From Streptomyces cylindrosporus (lineage in GTDB: Bacteria > Actinomycetota > Actinomycetes > Streptomycetales > Streptomycetaceae): a stretch of 64,000 nucleotides of DNA. The notes beneath the pieces are model-generated. The model was not told the DNA's origin. It made no database searches and saw only the letters and a list, made by a program, of their open reading frames with translations. A program made the position numbers and the translations under genes. The number at the start of each line of letters is the position of its first letter. Position 1 is the first letter of the stretch. Location of the stretch: positions 186,001 through 250,000 of the forward strand of contig NZ_JALDAY010000014.1 of the NCBI RefSeq assembly GCF_022698165.1, in the 5' to 3' direction. This document shows, piece after piece, positions 43,375 through 54,283 of the stretch.

Positions 43375-43585
43375 GCCCGCCGATCGGGTCTCGGCCAGGA
43401 GTACGGGACTGTTGGGCACCAGGTGTTGTCGGGACTTGGTCAACACGCTTCAATGCGGGGGAACTCGGGGCCGTGAACGACGGCGTACGGATGTGAAGAC
43501 GCCCCGGCGCCGACGGGGTGGCCCCGGAACCCAGCGCGAAGCCGGCCCGACCAGCCGTAGCGAGCATTCACAGAAAGGCCCCTGC

Positions 43586-44539
43586 ATGCCGCACGTCACA
43601 CAGCACGCGGACGTCGCCGTCGTCACCGCGGAACTGGACTCGGCCCTGCGAGGCGGCCCCTTCCATGTCGCGCTGCGCGCCGCCATCGCCGCCCGCGGAC
43701 TGCCGCTGCAGCGCGTGCAGCACCATCTGTCCCGCTACGGCGTCAAGGTCGGGGTCACCAGCCTGAGTTACTGGCAGCAGGGCGCCCGACGCCCGCAGCG
43801 CCCCGAGTCGCTGCGGGCCGTACGCGCGCTGGAGGAGATCCTGCAGCTGCCGGAGGAGTCCCTGATCCGGCTGCTCGCCGAGGCCGACGAGGACTCCTCG
43901 GGGCAGCGGCCCGCGGCCCGCTCCTACCGCTCCCTGGTGCAGGCCTCCGACGTCCTCGACCGGATGCTGACCGAACTGAACCTGCCACCGGACGGCGGGC
44001 TGCACACCCTCGGCCACCACGAGCGGGTACGGATAGGCGCGCGCCGTGAGCTGGCGGGGCGCGAGTCGCACCACATCGTGCGCGCCCACAAGGACGGCAT
44101 CGACCGCTTCGTGGCCGTCCACCACGGCGACCCGGAGTGCGCGCCGGAACGGATGCGGGTGCACGCCCTGGAGAACTGCCGCACGGGACGTGTGCGCGTG
44201 CACCACGACAGCGGTGTCCTCGTGGCCGAGCTGCTCTTCGACACCCGGCTGCGGGCCGGCGACACCTTCCTCTTCCGCTACGGCGTCGAGGACGGCACCG
44301 CCGGTGTCTCGCGCGAGTACGTCCGCGGATTCGGCCCGGCGGGCGGACAGTACGCGCTCCAGGTCCACTTCGACGAACGCGCCCTCCCCGTCCGCTGCCA
44401 CCGCTTCGCCCAGCACTCCCCGGCGGCCCCCCGCAGCGGCCGCCAGGAACTCCCCCTCAGCAACCACCACCGCTCGGTCCACCTCGTCGAACCAAGAGTG
44501 CGGACAGGGGTTGTGGGGATCGGGTGGGACTGGGAGTGA
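43586..44539 (+). CDS. XRE-like DNA-binding regulator
   Basis: 317 residues. An N-terminal helix-turn-helix is visible in LPLQRVQHHLSRYGVKV then TSLSYWQQGARRP, with RAVRALEEILQLPEESLIRLL completing it. The remaining 200 residues are beta-rich and end in HFDERALPVRCHRF, perhaps a sensing domain. ATG at 43586 has AAAGG 9 nt upstream. Earlier in-frame starts encode an Arg-rich stretch unlike protein. It lies downstream of the receiver gene but 211 bp away, so it may be independent. The ligand is unknown. Confidence 0.8.
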   Translation: MPHVTQHADVAVVTAELDSALRGGPFHVALRAAIAARGLPLQRVQHHLSRYGVKVGVTSLSYWQQGARRPQRPESLRAVRALEEILQLPEESLIRLLAEADEDSSGQRPAARSYRSLVQASDVLDRMLTELNLPPDGGLHTLGHHERVRIGARRELAGRESHHIVRAHKDGIDRFVAVHHGDPECAPERMRVHALENCRTGRVRVHHDSGVLVAELLFDTRLRAGDTFLFRYGVEDGTAGVSREYVRGFGPAGGQYALQVHFDERALPVRCHRFAQHSPAAPRSGRQELPLSNHHRSVHLVEPRVRTGVVGIGWDWE

Positions 44540-44598
44540 GCGTGGGGTGAGGGCGGTTCCGCCCGGGTTGGTCCGGTGGGTCTGGTCCCCGAAAGACG

Positions 44599-44620
44599 TA
44601 AACGCTTGCGCAAGCGTTTA
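44599..44620. promoter_or_regulatory. LacI-family operator (perfect 22-bp palindrome)
   Basis: Palindrome with core AACGCTTGCGCAAGCGTT flanked by TA on both sides, 60 bp upstream of the LacI-family gene. Its central CG and AACG arms are typical of LacI/PurR/CcpA-type sites. Confidence 0.8.
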
Positions 44621-44680
44621 CGCGCGAGTTCGGATGGGATAGCTTCCCGCCCGAGGGTCCGCGTCGGAGAGGGGGACGGG

Positions 44681-45727
44681 ATGGCCACCATGGCCGACGT
44701 CGCGCGGAGCGCCGGGGTGTCCGTGGCGACCGTCTCGCACGTCGTGAACGACACCCGCCCCGTCCTCCCCCGCACCCGCCAGGCCGTCCTGGACGCGATA
44801 GACCGCCTCGGCTACACCCCGAACACCCTCGCCCGCTCCCTGGTGACCTCCCGGACCCGCTCCATAGGGCTCGCGGTGTCGGCGATCAGCAACCCGTACT
44901 TCACGGAGATCCTCCAGGGCGTCGAGGCCGGCGCCCTGGAACACGGCTACAGCCTCCTCATCGCCGACCCGCACGACGACCCCGACCACGAGCGCAAGGT
45001 CGTCCAACTGCTGCACGAGCGCCGGGTGGACGGCATGATCGTCGCCCCCTCCGCCGACCCGCGCGAACTCCTCGCCTACCTCGGCCGCCACGAGGTCCCG
45101 ACCGTCTTCCTCGACCGGGTCGTCGATGCCCCGGCGGACAGCGCCGCGCTCCGCTACGACCAGGTCTGCGCCGAGAGCACCGAGCCGACCGCCCGGCTCG
45201 TCACCCACCTCGCCGGACTCGGCCACCGCCGCATCGCCCTCGTCGCCGGTCTGCCCGGGCTCAGCACCACCCGCGAACGCATCGCCGGCTACCGGCACGG
45301 CCTGGCCGCCGCCGGCCTCGGGCACGACGAACGCCTTGTGGTGCACGGCGACTCCGAGTCGGCCGGCGCCGAACGGGCCACCGCCGCCCTGCTCTCCCTC
45401 CCCGCCCCGCCCACCGCCCTCGTCACCGCCAACAACACGATGACCATCGGCACCCTGCGCGCCCTGCGCGACCGCGGCCTGTCCGTCCCCGACGACATCG
45501 CCCTGTGCTGCTTCGACGACTTCGCCTGGGCCGACCTGTTCACACCCCGACTCACCGCGATCGCCCAGCCCAGCAGGGAGATCGGTGCCCAGGCGGTACG
45601 GGTCCTCCTGGACCGCCTCGCCGAACCGGACCGCCCCGGCCGCACGGTACGGCTCCCCTGCACGTTCGTGCACCGGACATCGTGCGGGTGCCCGGAGGGG
45701 CGTCAACAGCCCCAGAAGGTCGAGTAG
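44681..45727 (+). CDS. LacI-family transcriptional regulator
   Basis: 348 residues. The N-terminal HTH reads MADVARSAGVSVATVSHVVND and the hinge helix has TLARSLVTSRTRSIGL. A periplasmic-binding-protein-like sensor domain follows, with SNPYFTEILQGVEAGA, DGMIVAPSA and CCFDDFAWADLFTPRLT. The final 30 residues are a Cys/Pro/Arg-rich tail. It presumably represses itself and the sugar kinase downstream by binding the palindrome at 44599-44620, released by a sugar or sugar phosphate. ATG at 44681 has GAGAGGGGG 5 nt upstream. Confidence 0.93.
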   Translation: MATMADVARSAGVSVATVSHVVNDTRPVLPRTRQAVLDAIDRLGYTPNTLARSLVTSRTRSIGLAVSAISNPYFTEILQGVEAGALEHGYSLLIADPHDDPDHERKVVQLLHERRVDGMIVAPSADPRELLAYLGRHEVPTVFLDRVVDAPADSAALRYDQVCAESTEPTARLVTHLAGLGHRRIALVAGLPGLSTTRERIAGYRHGLAAAGLGHDERLVVHGDSESAGAERATAALLSLPAPPTALVTANNTMTIGTLRALRDRGLSVPDDIALCCFDDFAWADLFTPRLTAIAQPSREIGAQAVRVLLDRLAEPDRPGRTVRLPCTFVHRTSCGCPEGRQQPQKVE

Positions 45728-45775
45728 TTCAAGCAGCCCCAGTGGACCCAGTGGTCCCAGTAGTCCGAGCAGTTC
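45722..45775 (+). repeat. 9-bp tandem repeat at the regulator/kinase junction
   Basis: Six degenerate 9-mers: GAGTAGTTC, AAGCAGCCC, CAGTGGACC, CAGTGGTCC, CAGTAGTCC, GAGCAGTTC. The repeat begins at the stop codon of the LacI gene and ends 16 bp before the kinase start. No in-frame product. Its role is unclear. Confidence 0.65.
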
Positions 45776-45791
45776 ATGAAAGGAACGTCCC

Positions 45792-46703
45792 GTGATCGTC
45801 GTCGCCGGTGAGGCCCTGATCGACCTGGTACCGCAGGGCACGGGTGCCCTCGCGGGGCTGCAGCCGGCGCTCGGCGGCGGCCCGTACAACACCGCCGTGG
45901 CCCTCGGCCGCCTCGGCTCCCCCACCGCCTTCTGCTCCCGCACCTCGCGGGACGCCTTCGGCGAGGCCCTGCTCGACGGGCTGCGCCGGGCCGGCGTGGA
46001 CGTCTCCGCCGTGCAGCGCGGCGCGGAGCCGACCACACTCGCGGTCGCCACCCTCGACGGGAACGGCTCGGCCTCCTACTCCTTCTACGTCGACGGCACC
46101 GCCGACCGGCTGTTCACCGCCCCCGAGGCGCTCCCCGCCGGGACCCGAGCGGTGTCCTTCGGCACCTGCTCGCTCGTCCTGGAACCGGGGGCGACGGCCT
46201 ACGAGAGCCTGCTGCGAGCCGCTGCCGCCCAGGACGTGTTCACCGCGCTCGACCCCAACATCCGCGCGGGCCTGATCCCGGACGCGGACGCCTACCGGGC
46301 CCGGTTCAAGAGCTGGCTGCCCTCGGTGTCGCTGCTCAAGCTCTCCGAGGAGGACGCCCACTGGCTGGGCGGCACCCCGCGCGACTGGCTGGCCGCCGGC
46401 CCCGCGGCCGTCGTGATCACCCACGGCGGCGACGGTCTCACCGCCTTCACCCGGGGCGGGGCCGTGTATCCCGTGCCGGGCGAGAAGGTCGACGTGGTCG
46501 ACACGATCGGCGCCGGCGACACGGTGAACGCGGCCCTGCTGCACGGCCTGTCCACCCGGGACGCCCTGTCCCCGGAGGCGCTCCTCGACCTGGGCAAGGA
46601 CGGCTGGGCCCGCCTGCTGCGGTTCGCGGCACGCGCGGCGGCGATCACGTGTTCCCGCGCGGGGGCCGAGCCGCCGTACGCCTCCGAAGTGGGCGAGGTG
46701 TAG
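45792..46703 (+). CDS. PfkB-family carbohydrate kinase
   Basis: 303 residues, ribokinase fold. The N-terminal signature GGGPYNTAVALGRLG and the C-terminal catalytic DTIGAGDTVNAALLHG (base Asp in GAGD) are intact. Substrate is probably a hexose or pentose such as fructose or 2-keto-3-deoxygluconate, since the gene follows a LacI-type sugar regulator. The GTG start has AAGGA 8 nt upstream. It is followed by an opposing XRE gene. Confidence 0.93.
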   Translation: MIVVAGEALIDLVPQGTGALAGLQPALGGGPYNTAVALGRLGSPTAFCSRTSRDAFGEALLDGLRRAGVDVSAVQRGAEPTTLAVATLDGNGSASYSFYVDGTADRLFTAPEALPAGTRAVSFGTCSLVLEPGATAYESLLRAAAAQDVFTALDPNIRAGLIPDADAYRARFKSWLPSVSLLKLSEEDAHWLGGTPRDWLAAGPAAVVITHGGDGLTAFTRGGAVYPVPGEKVDVVDTIGAGDTVNAALLHGLSTRDALSPEALLDLGKDGWARLLRFAARAAAITCSRAGAEPPYASEVGEV

Positions 46704-46735
46704 GGGCGGTTCGCCTCACTGCGGCGCCGGGTCCG

Positions 46736-47593
46736 TCAGCCGCTCACCGCGCGCAGCGCTCCCGGCCGACGCCCGTTGAGACGGTCGAGGGCCGTGGCCG
46801 TGGCCTCGTCGGCCGGGATGTGCACGACCAGCCGCTGGCCCTCGTCGGGCAGGGCGAGCGTCTCGTACGACAGGCGCAGGCGCCCCGCCTCCGGGTGGTC
46901 GACGAGCTCGGTGCCGGAGCGGGCGGGCAGGGCCGGGACGGCGGCGAGCCGCTCGCTGAACGGCGCCCCCGCCACCGCCGTCAACTCCTCGGCCAGCGCG
47001 GCGACATGGGGCTCGTACAGCGAGGCCTCGTGACGCAGGTGGGCGATCTGCTCGTCGGCCAGTCGGTCCCAGTCCGGGTACACGGTGTGTGCCCGGTCGT
47101 CGGTGAACAGGTACCGCACGATGTTGGGCGGGTCGCCGTCGAGCAGGCCCAGCGGGCGTGCGTAGCGCTCGTATCCCCCGGTGTACGCCACGAGGTCGCC
47201 GATCCAGTTGAGCAGGACGGCCGGTGCGGGCTCCAGGCGGTCGAGGAGTGCCCGGACGGTCGGTCGTACCGTGCGGACCGGCGCGGTGGCGGCCGACTGG
47301 CAGAGGACCTTGTCCTCACCGTGCGCCTTGGCCAGCCGGCGCAGCAGTATGTTGTCCGTCGTCGACAGCCGCAGGGCGTCGCCGAGCGCGATGAGCACCT
47401 GGGGTGAGGGATTGCGGTCACGCCCCTGTTCGAGCCGGGTGAGGTACTCGACGCTGATGCCGGCGAGGGTGGCCAGCTCGGCGCGGCGCAGCCCGGGTGT
47501 GCGGCGACGGGAGCCTGTGGGCAGGCCCACTTCCGCGGGGGTGACGGCTTCGCGGCGGGTGCGCAGGAAGGTGCCCAACTCGTTGTCGCTCAC
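46736..47593 (-). CDS. XRE regulator with MmyB-like ligand-binding domain
   Basis: 285 residues. The HTH reads LGTFLRTRREAVTPAEVGL then RTPGLRRAELATLAGISVEYLTRLEQGRD, the hallmark of the family. The C-terminal 200 residues (VRALLDRLEPAPAVLLNWIGD and YPDWDRLADEQIAHLR) are the MmyB-type sensor domain, which binds fatty-acid-like molecules in the characterised member. A TACGTT box 6 nt before the GTG at 47593 suggests leaderless expression. It diverges from the YceI gene, and this pairing is often conserved. Confidence 0.9.
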   Translation of the reverse strand: MSDNELGTFLRTRREAVTPAEVGLPTGSRRRTPGLRRAELATLAGISVEYLTRLEQGRDRNPSPQVLIALGDALRLSTTDNILLRRLAKAHGEDKVLCQSAATAPVRTVRPTVRALLDRLEPAPAVLLNWIGDLVAYTGGYERYARPLGLLDGDPPNIVRYLFTDDRAHTVYPDWDRLADEQIAHLRHEASLYEPHVAALAEELTAVAGAPFSERLAAVPALPARSGTELVDHPEAGRLRLSYETLALPDEGQRLVVHIPADEATATALDRLNGRRPGALRAVSG

Positions 47594-47599
47594 CGCTTG

Positions 47600-47605
47600 A
47601 ACGTA
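47600..47605 (-). promoter_or_regulatory. -10 box for leaderless XRE regulator
   Basis: TACGTT on the minus strand with 6 nt to the GTG start. No Shine-Dalgarno sequence. Confidence 0.45.
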
Positions 47606-47693
47606 CAACGCGTGCCGTCGCGGAGGGTGCCCCTGTCACTACCACTCTTCACCCGGCCTCCCTCCCCCGGCACGGGACTCGCAGGGTGGGGAC

Positions 47694-48281
47694 ATGACTT
47701 ACGACAACCCCGCGAACTCCGCCGCCGCTTCCGTCGCCGCTCTGCCGCTCGTGCCCGGCGAGTGGGAGCTCGACCCGCTGCACTCGGCCGTCAACTTCAC
47801 CGTCCGGCACCTCGGGATCGCCAAGGTGCGCGGCCGGTTCACCGAGTTCAAGGCCGAGCTGTTCGTCGGCGGGACGGCCGACGAGGTGCGGGTGAGTGCC
47901 GAGATCGCGCTCGCCTCCATCGACACCGGGAACTCCGACCGGGACGCGCACACCCGCTCGCCCGAACTGCTCGACGTGGAGAAGCGGCCGACGATGTCCT
48001 TCCGCTCCACGCGCGTGTCCGGGCAGGGCGAGGACTGGTCGATGGAAGGGGACCTGACCATCGGGGACGTGACCCGCCCGGTCACGCTCGCCGTCGAGTT
48101 CGGCGGGGCCGTGGACTCCCCTGTGGATCAGAGGAAGCACGCCGGGTTCGAGGCGACGGGTGAGATCCGGCGCAGCGACTACCGGCTGGACTTCGGAGCC
48201 GGGTTTCTCGGTGATGTTGTCAAGGTTCATCTGGACATGCAGTTCGTGGAACCCGTCGGACCGCAGGGCCAGGGTGGCTGA
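47694..48281 (+). CDS. YceI-family protein
   Basis: 195 residues of the YceI lipocalin-like fold, which binds polyprenyl or isoprenoid lipids. Typical segments are GEWELDPLHSAVNFTVRHLGIAKVRGRF, SIDTGNSDRDAHTRS, RPTMSFRSTRV and LTIGDVTRPVTLAVEF. No signal peptide, so it is a cytoplasmic version. GGGTGGGG is close to the ATG. Regulation by the divergent XRE protein is likely. A classic terminator follows. Confidence 0.92.
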   Translation: MTYDNPANSAAASVAALPLVPGEWELDPLHSAVNFTVRHLGIAKVRGRFTEFKAELFVGGTADEVRVSAEIALASIDTGNSDRDAHTRSPELLDVEKRPTMSFRSTRVSGQGEDWSMEGDLTIGDVTRPVTLAVEFGGAVDSPVDQRKHAGFEATGEIRRSDYRLDFGAGFLGDVVKVHLDMQFVEPVGPQGQGG

Positions 48282-48292
48282 TGGTGGAACGA

Positions 48293-48333
48293 GCGGCGCC
48301 CCGCGGGGAGTTCCCGCGGGGCGCCGCATTTTT
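48293..48333 (+). terminator. Intrinsic terminator of the YceI gene
   Basis: 15-bp stem GCGGCGCCCCGCGGG with a 5-nt loop GAGTT, followed by ATTTTT. One of the few in the window with a T-tract. Confidence 0.93.
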
Positions 48334-48365
48334 CTGGATTTGTTCGGCCGCGTTGCTCGTGCGCC

Positions 48366-51410
<3,045 letters not shown>

Positions 51411-51603
51411 GCCGGTCCGCACCTTTCTTGGCTTGAGAGGAGTGACAGGGGCGAGGCCCCCGTGCTTTCTCAGACTAGGGGGAGCCACTGACAACGCCGG
51501 TCGGATTCCCGGGACGCATAACAATCCCCGGCGGTCCAGCATGCCCGACGCCGCTTCCGACCATATAGCACGCGCATTCGATTTACGGCACAGCTTCACC
51601 ACC

Positions 51604-51632
51604 TTCACCCAAAGGTGTGGCGGAGCTAGGGT
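51604..51632 (+). promoter_or_regulatory. Promoter of DinB/MDMPI-like gene
   Basis: -35 TTCACC (51604-51609), 17-bp spacer, -10 TAGGGT (51627-51632), then 7 nt to the ATG at 51640. Predicts a leaderless message. Confidence 0.65.
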
Positions 51633-51639
51633 CAGCACC

Positions 51640-52326
51640 ATGATTGATCACGGTCATGACCTGGCGTCTGTACGCGACGCGACGGAACGGCTGCTCACCG
51701 CAGCGGTCAAACTGGACAACGCGTCGGTGGCCGAGCCGTCACGGCTGCCGGGCTGGACCCGCGGCCACGTCCTCGCCCACCTCGCCCGCAACGCGGACGC
51801 CCTCGTGAACGTTCTCGAGGGCCGTCCCATGTACGCCCCCGGCGACGCCCGCGACGCCGACATCGCGCGGGACGCCCCGCGCCCCCTCGACATCCAGGTC
51901 GCCGACCTGCGCGAGAGCGCCGCCCGCTTCCAGGCGGCAGGGGCCGCGCCGGCGGACTGGTCGCGGACGGTGGAGCTGCGCAACGGCATCACCGACTCCG
52001 CGTCCAGGGTGCCGTTCCGGCGATGGGTCGAGGTGGAGCTGCACCATGTCGACCTCGGGATCGGATACGAGCTGGAGGACCTGCCGGCGGAATTCCGGGA
52101 GCGGGAGATCGACTTCCTCGCGGAGCGCTTCTCGGGCCACCCGGACGTGGCGCCCACGCGTCTGACGGACGGCACGCGCGCGTGGCGGACGGGCCGGGAG
52201 GCCGACGCACCGGAGATCACCGTGACCGGCCCGTCCGCCGAGTTGCTCGGCTGGCTCGCCGGGCGGCGCGACGGCTCCGCACTGAGCGTGGCGGGCGGCC
52301 CGCTTCCGCAGCTACCGCCGCTCTAG
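51640..52326 (+). CDS. Mycothiol-dependent maleylpyruvate isomerase family protein (DinB-like)
   Basis: 228 residues. The N-terminal four-helix domain has the metal motif WTRGHVLAHLARNADAL and WVEVELHHVDLG, which together supply His/Glu/His ligands. Members are mycothiol-dependent isomerases or transferases; few have been tested. The C-terminal half (about 150-228) is a small domain ending PQLPPL. The gene lies divergent from uvrA and 76 bp before the MBL gene. Confidence 0.85.
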   Translation: MIDHGHDLASVRDATERLLTAAVKLDNASVAEPSRLPGWTRGHVLAHLARNADALVNVLEGRPMYAPGDARDADIARDAPRPLDIQVADLRESAARFQAAGAAPADWSRTVELRNGITDSASRVPFRRWVEVELHHVDLGIGYELEDLPAEFREREIDFLAERFSGHPDVAPTRLTDGTRAWRTGREADAPEITVTGPSAELLGWLAGRRDGSALSVAGGPLPQLPPL

Positions 52327-52367
52327 TACGCCGGTCCCCGCAGTGGTCCGGGGGCGCACGCGGACGA

Positions 52368-52395
52368 TTGCCGGGCCGCGGTCCCGCTATAGGCT
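52368..52395 (+). promoter_or_regulatory. Promoter of MBL-fold hydrolase gene
   Basis: -35 TTGCCG (52368-52373), 16-bp spacer, -10 TAGGCT (52390-52395), then 7 nt to the ATG at 52403. A leaderless arrangement. Confidence 0.65.
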
Positions 52396-52402
52396 GACCG
52401 CC

Positions 52403-53059
52403 ATGACGTACAGCGGACAGGTGACGGTCGGCGGCCCGGCGGACGTGCACGAGCTCAAGGACCTGATGATCACCAAGATCGCGGTCGGCCCGATGGACAA
52501 CAACGCCTATCTGCTGCGCTGCCGGGCCACCGACGAGCAGTTGCTGATCGACGCGGCCAACGACGCGGACACCCTGGTCGGGATGATCGGCGAGGACGGT
52601 GTCGCCTCCGTCGTCACCACGCACCAGCACGGCGACCACTGGCAGGCGCTCGCCCATGTCGTCGCGGCCACCGGCGCCCGTACGTACGCAGGCCGCGAGG
52701 ACGCCCCCGGCATCCCCGTGCCGACCGACGTCCTCGTCGACGACGGCGACGTCATCCGGGTGGGGCGCGTGGAGCTCACCGCGCGCCACCTCGTCGGGCA
52801 CACGCCGGGGTCGATCGCCCTCGTCTACGACGACCCGCACGGTCATCCCCATGTGTTCACCGGGGACTGCCTATTTCCCGGGGGCGTCGGCAACACCTGG
52901 AAGGATCCGAAGGCGTTCGCCAGTCTGATCCACGACGTCGAGACGAAGATCTTCGACGTGCTCCCGGACGAGACCTGGGTCTACCCGGGCCACGGCAACG
53001 ACACGACGCTGGGCGCGGAGCGGCCGCAGCTGCCGGAGTGGCACGCGCGCGGGTGGTGA
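52403..53059 (+). CDS. Metallo-beta-lactamase-fold hydrolase (glyoxalase II-like)
   Basis: 218 residues. Metal motif THQHGDHW (HxHxDH), later His in VGHTPGS, bridging Asp in TGDCLFPG and final His in YPGHGND are all present, as in hydroxyacylglutathione hydrolase-like enzymes. In actinobacteria the thiol partner would be mycothiol; the actual substrate is unproven. The upstream gene is also from a mycothiol-linked family, so the two may handle related conjugates. That link is inference from neighbourhood. Confidence 0.88.
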   Translation: MTYSGQVTVGGPADVHELKDLMITKIAVGPMDNNAYLLRCRATDEQLLIDAANDADTLVGMIGEDGVASVVTTHQHGDHWQALAHVVAATGARTYAGREDAPGIPVPTDVLVDDGDVIRVGRVELTARHLVGHTPGSIALVYDDPHGHPHVFTGDCLFPGGVGNTWKDPKAFASLIHDVETKIFDVLPDETWVYPGHGNDTTLGAERPQLPEWHARGW

Positions 53060-53090
53060 ACGCCGGCGCGCATCGCATCGCCACGCGCCC

Positions 53091-53109
53091 CGTGTGAACG
53101 GTTCACACG
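53091..53109. promoter_or_regulatory. 19-bp palindrome upstream of amino-acid ABC operon
   Basis: CGTGTGAAC-G-GTTCACACG, perfect 9-bp arms. The GTTCAC half-site recurs in the direct repeats about 170-210 bp downstream. Confidence 0.6.
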
Positions 53110-53246
53110 CGCCGGTGCCGTGCGCGCGCTCGCGGCGCACCTTGTTGCGCAGTCAACTGGAAGCAGCCCCGCACAGGATGACGGCTCCTGCGCGGTACGG
53201 GCCGCCGGTCTTTCGATCCCCGCCCTCGGCCGGCGGCCCCGGCGTC

Positions 53247-53320
53247 CTGCCCGGAAGCGGTCAAGGTGTTCTGTCCGGAAACAGTTCACGGGCCTCTGTC
53301 CGGAAAGTGTTCACAGGACT
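53247..53320 (+). repeat. Three 24-25 bp direct repeats
   Basis: Copies begin at 53247 (CTGCCCGGAAGCGGTC...), 53271 (CTGTCCGGAAACAGTTCAC) and 53296 (CTGTCCGGAAAGTGTTCAC). The second and third contain the half-site GTTCAC of the upstream palindrome. They lie directly before the operon and could be regulator-binding iterons. Confidence 0.7.
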
Positions 53321-53398
53321 GCAACACGGGTTCCCAGTATGCGGACAATTGCGGTCGTGACCTCGACAAACAGGACGTCCGACTGCCACTCTCCCGCC

Positions 53399-54283
53399 AT
53401 GCACCTCGCCCCTCGCGCACTGCGCCGCGCCGTCGCCGCGGCCACCCTAGCCCTGCTCGCCACGGCCGTCGGCTGCGCGCCGCAGCCCGAGGACAAGGCG
53501 TCCGACCAGGCGTCCGGTTCGACCGGGAACACCTGTGCCAAGGGCAAGTTGGCCACCCACACCTCCGGCAAGCTGACGATCGCCACCGACGAGCCGGCGT
53601 ACGAGCCCTGGTTCAAGGACGACAAGCCGGCCAACGGCCAGGGCTTCGAGTCGGCGGTCGCCTATGCCGTGGCGAAGCAGCTCGGCTACGACAAGAGCGC
53701 CGTCGTCTGGCAGAGCGTGCCCTTCAACAAGGCCTTCGCGCCCGGTGTGAAGACCTTCGACTTCGACATCAACCAGGTGTCCATCAGCGCCGAACGCAAG
53801 AAGGCCGTCGACTTCTCGTCCGGCTACTACGACGTGCGCCAGGCCGTCGTCGCGCTCAAGGGCAGCAAGGCCGCCAAGGCGACGAGTGTCGCGGACCTGA
53901 AGGGCCTGAAGCTCGGCGCCCAGGTGGGCACGACGAGCCTCAACTACATCAGCGACGTGGTGAAGCCGTCGCAGGAGGCGGCCGCGTTTTCCAAGAACGA
54001 CCAGGCCGTCTCCGCGCTCAAGAACGGTCAGGTGGACGCCATCGTCGTCGACCTGCCGACGGCCTTCTACATCACCTCGGCCCAGGTGACGAACGCCGAG
54101 GTCGTCGGCCAGTTCGAGAACCAGGGTGGTACGCCCGAGCAGTTCGGGCTCGTCCTGGACAAGGGCAGCGACCTCACCTCGTGCGTGTCCTCGGCCGTGG
54201 ACGCCCTGCGCAAGGACGGCACCCTGGCGAAGCTGGAGAAGCAGTGGCTCTCCGACGCCGTCGACGCCCCGGTGCTCAAGTGA
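53399..54283 (+). CDS. Amino-acid ABC transporter substrate-binding lipoprotein
   Basis: 294 residues. A lipoprotein signal (RRAVAAATLALLATAVGCAP, Cys at about residue 25) precedes a family-3 binding protein (SBP_bac_3): GKLTIATDEPAYEPWFKDD, FDFDINQVSISAERKKAVDFS and DAIVVDLPTAFY. These bind polar amino acids such as glutamate or glutamine. The start is uncertain: ATG at 53399 gives a normal signal peptide, but no clear ribosome-binding site is seen; another ATG at 53339 is in frame. Its stop overlaps the permease GTG. Confidence 0.88.
   Translation: MHLAPRALRRAVAAATLALLATAVGCAPQPEDKASDQASGSTGNTCAKGKLATHTSGKLTIATDEPAYEPWFKDDKPANGQGFESAVAYAVAKQLGYDKSAVVWQSVPFNKAFAPGVKTFDFDINQVSISAERKKAVDFSSGYYDVRQAVVALKGSKAAKATSVADLKGLKLGAQVGTTSLNYISDVVKPSQEAAAFSKNDQAVSALKNGQVDAIVVDLPTAFYITSAQVTNAEVVGQFENQGGTPEQFGLVLDKGSDLTSCVSSAVDALRKDGTLAKLEKQWLSDAVDAPVLK

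Larger units (their letters stand above)
53060..53398. other. Intergenic region with operator candidates (no gene)
   Basis: About 340 bp between the MBL gene and the amino-acid ABC operon. It contains the 19-bp palindrome and the three direct repeats described separately. It has no good reading frame. TTGACC-like boxes are not evident; GACAAT (53344-53349) may be a -10 for the operon. Confidence 0.45.

Noticed and set aside
51411..51639. Search for a LexA/SOS box upstream of uvrA
   Set aside because: No GAAC-N4-GTTC-like palindrome was found in the divergent region, so no SOS site is claimed.
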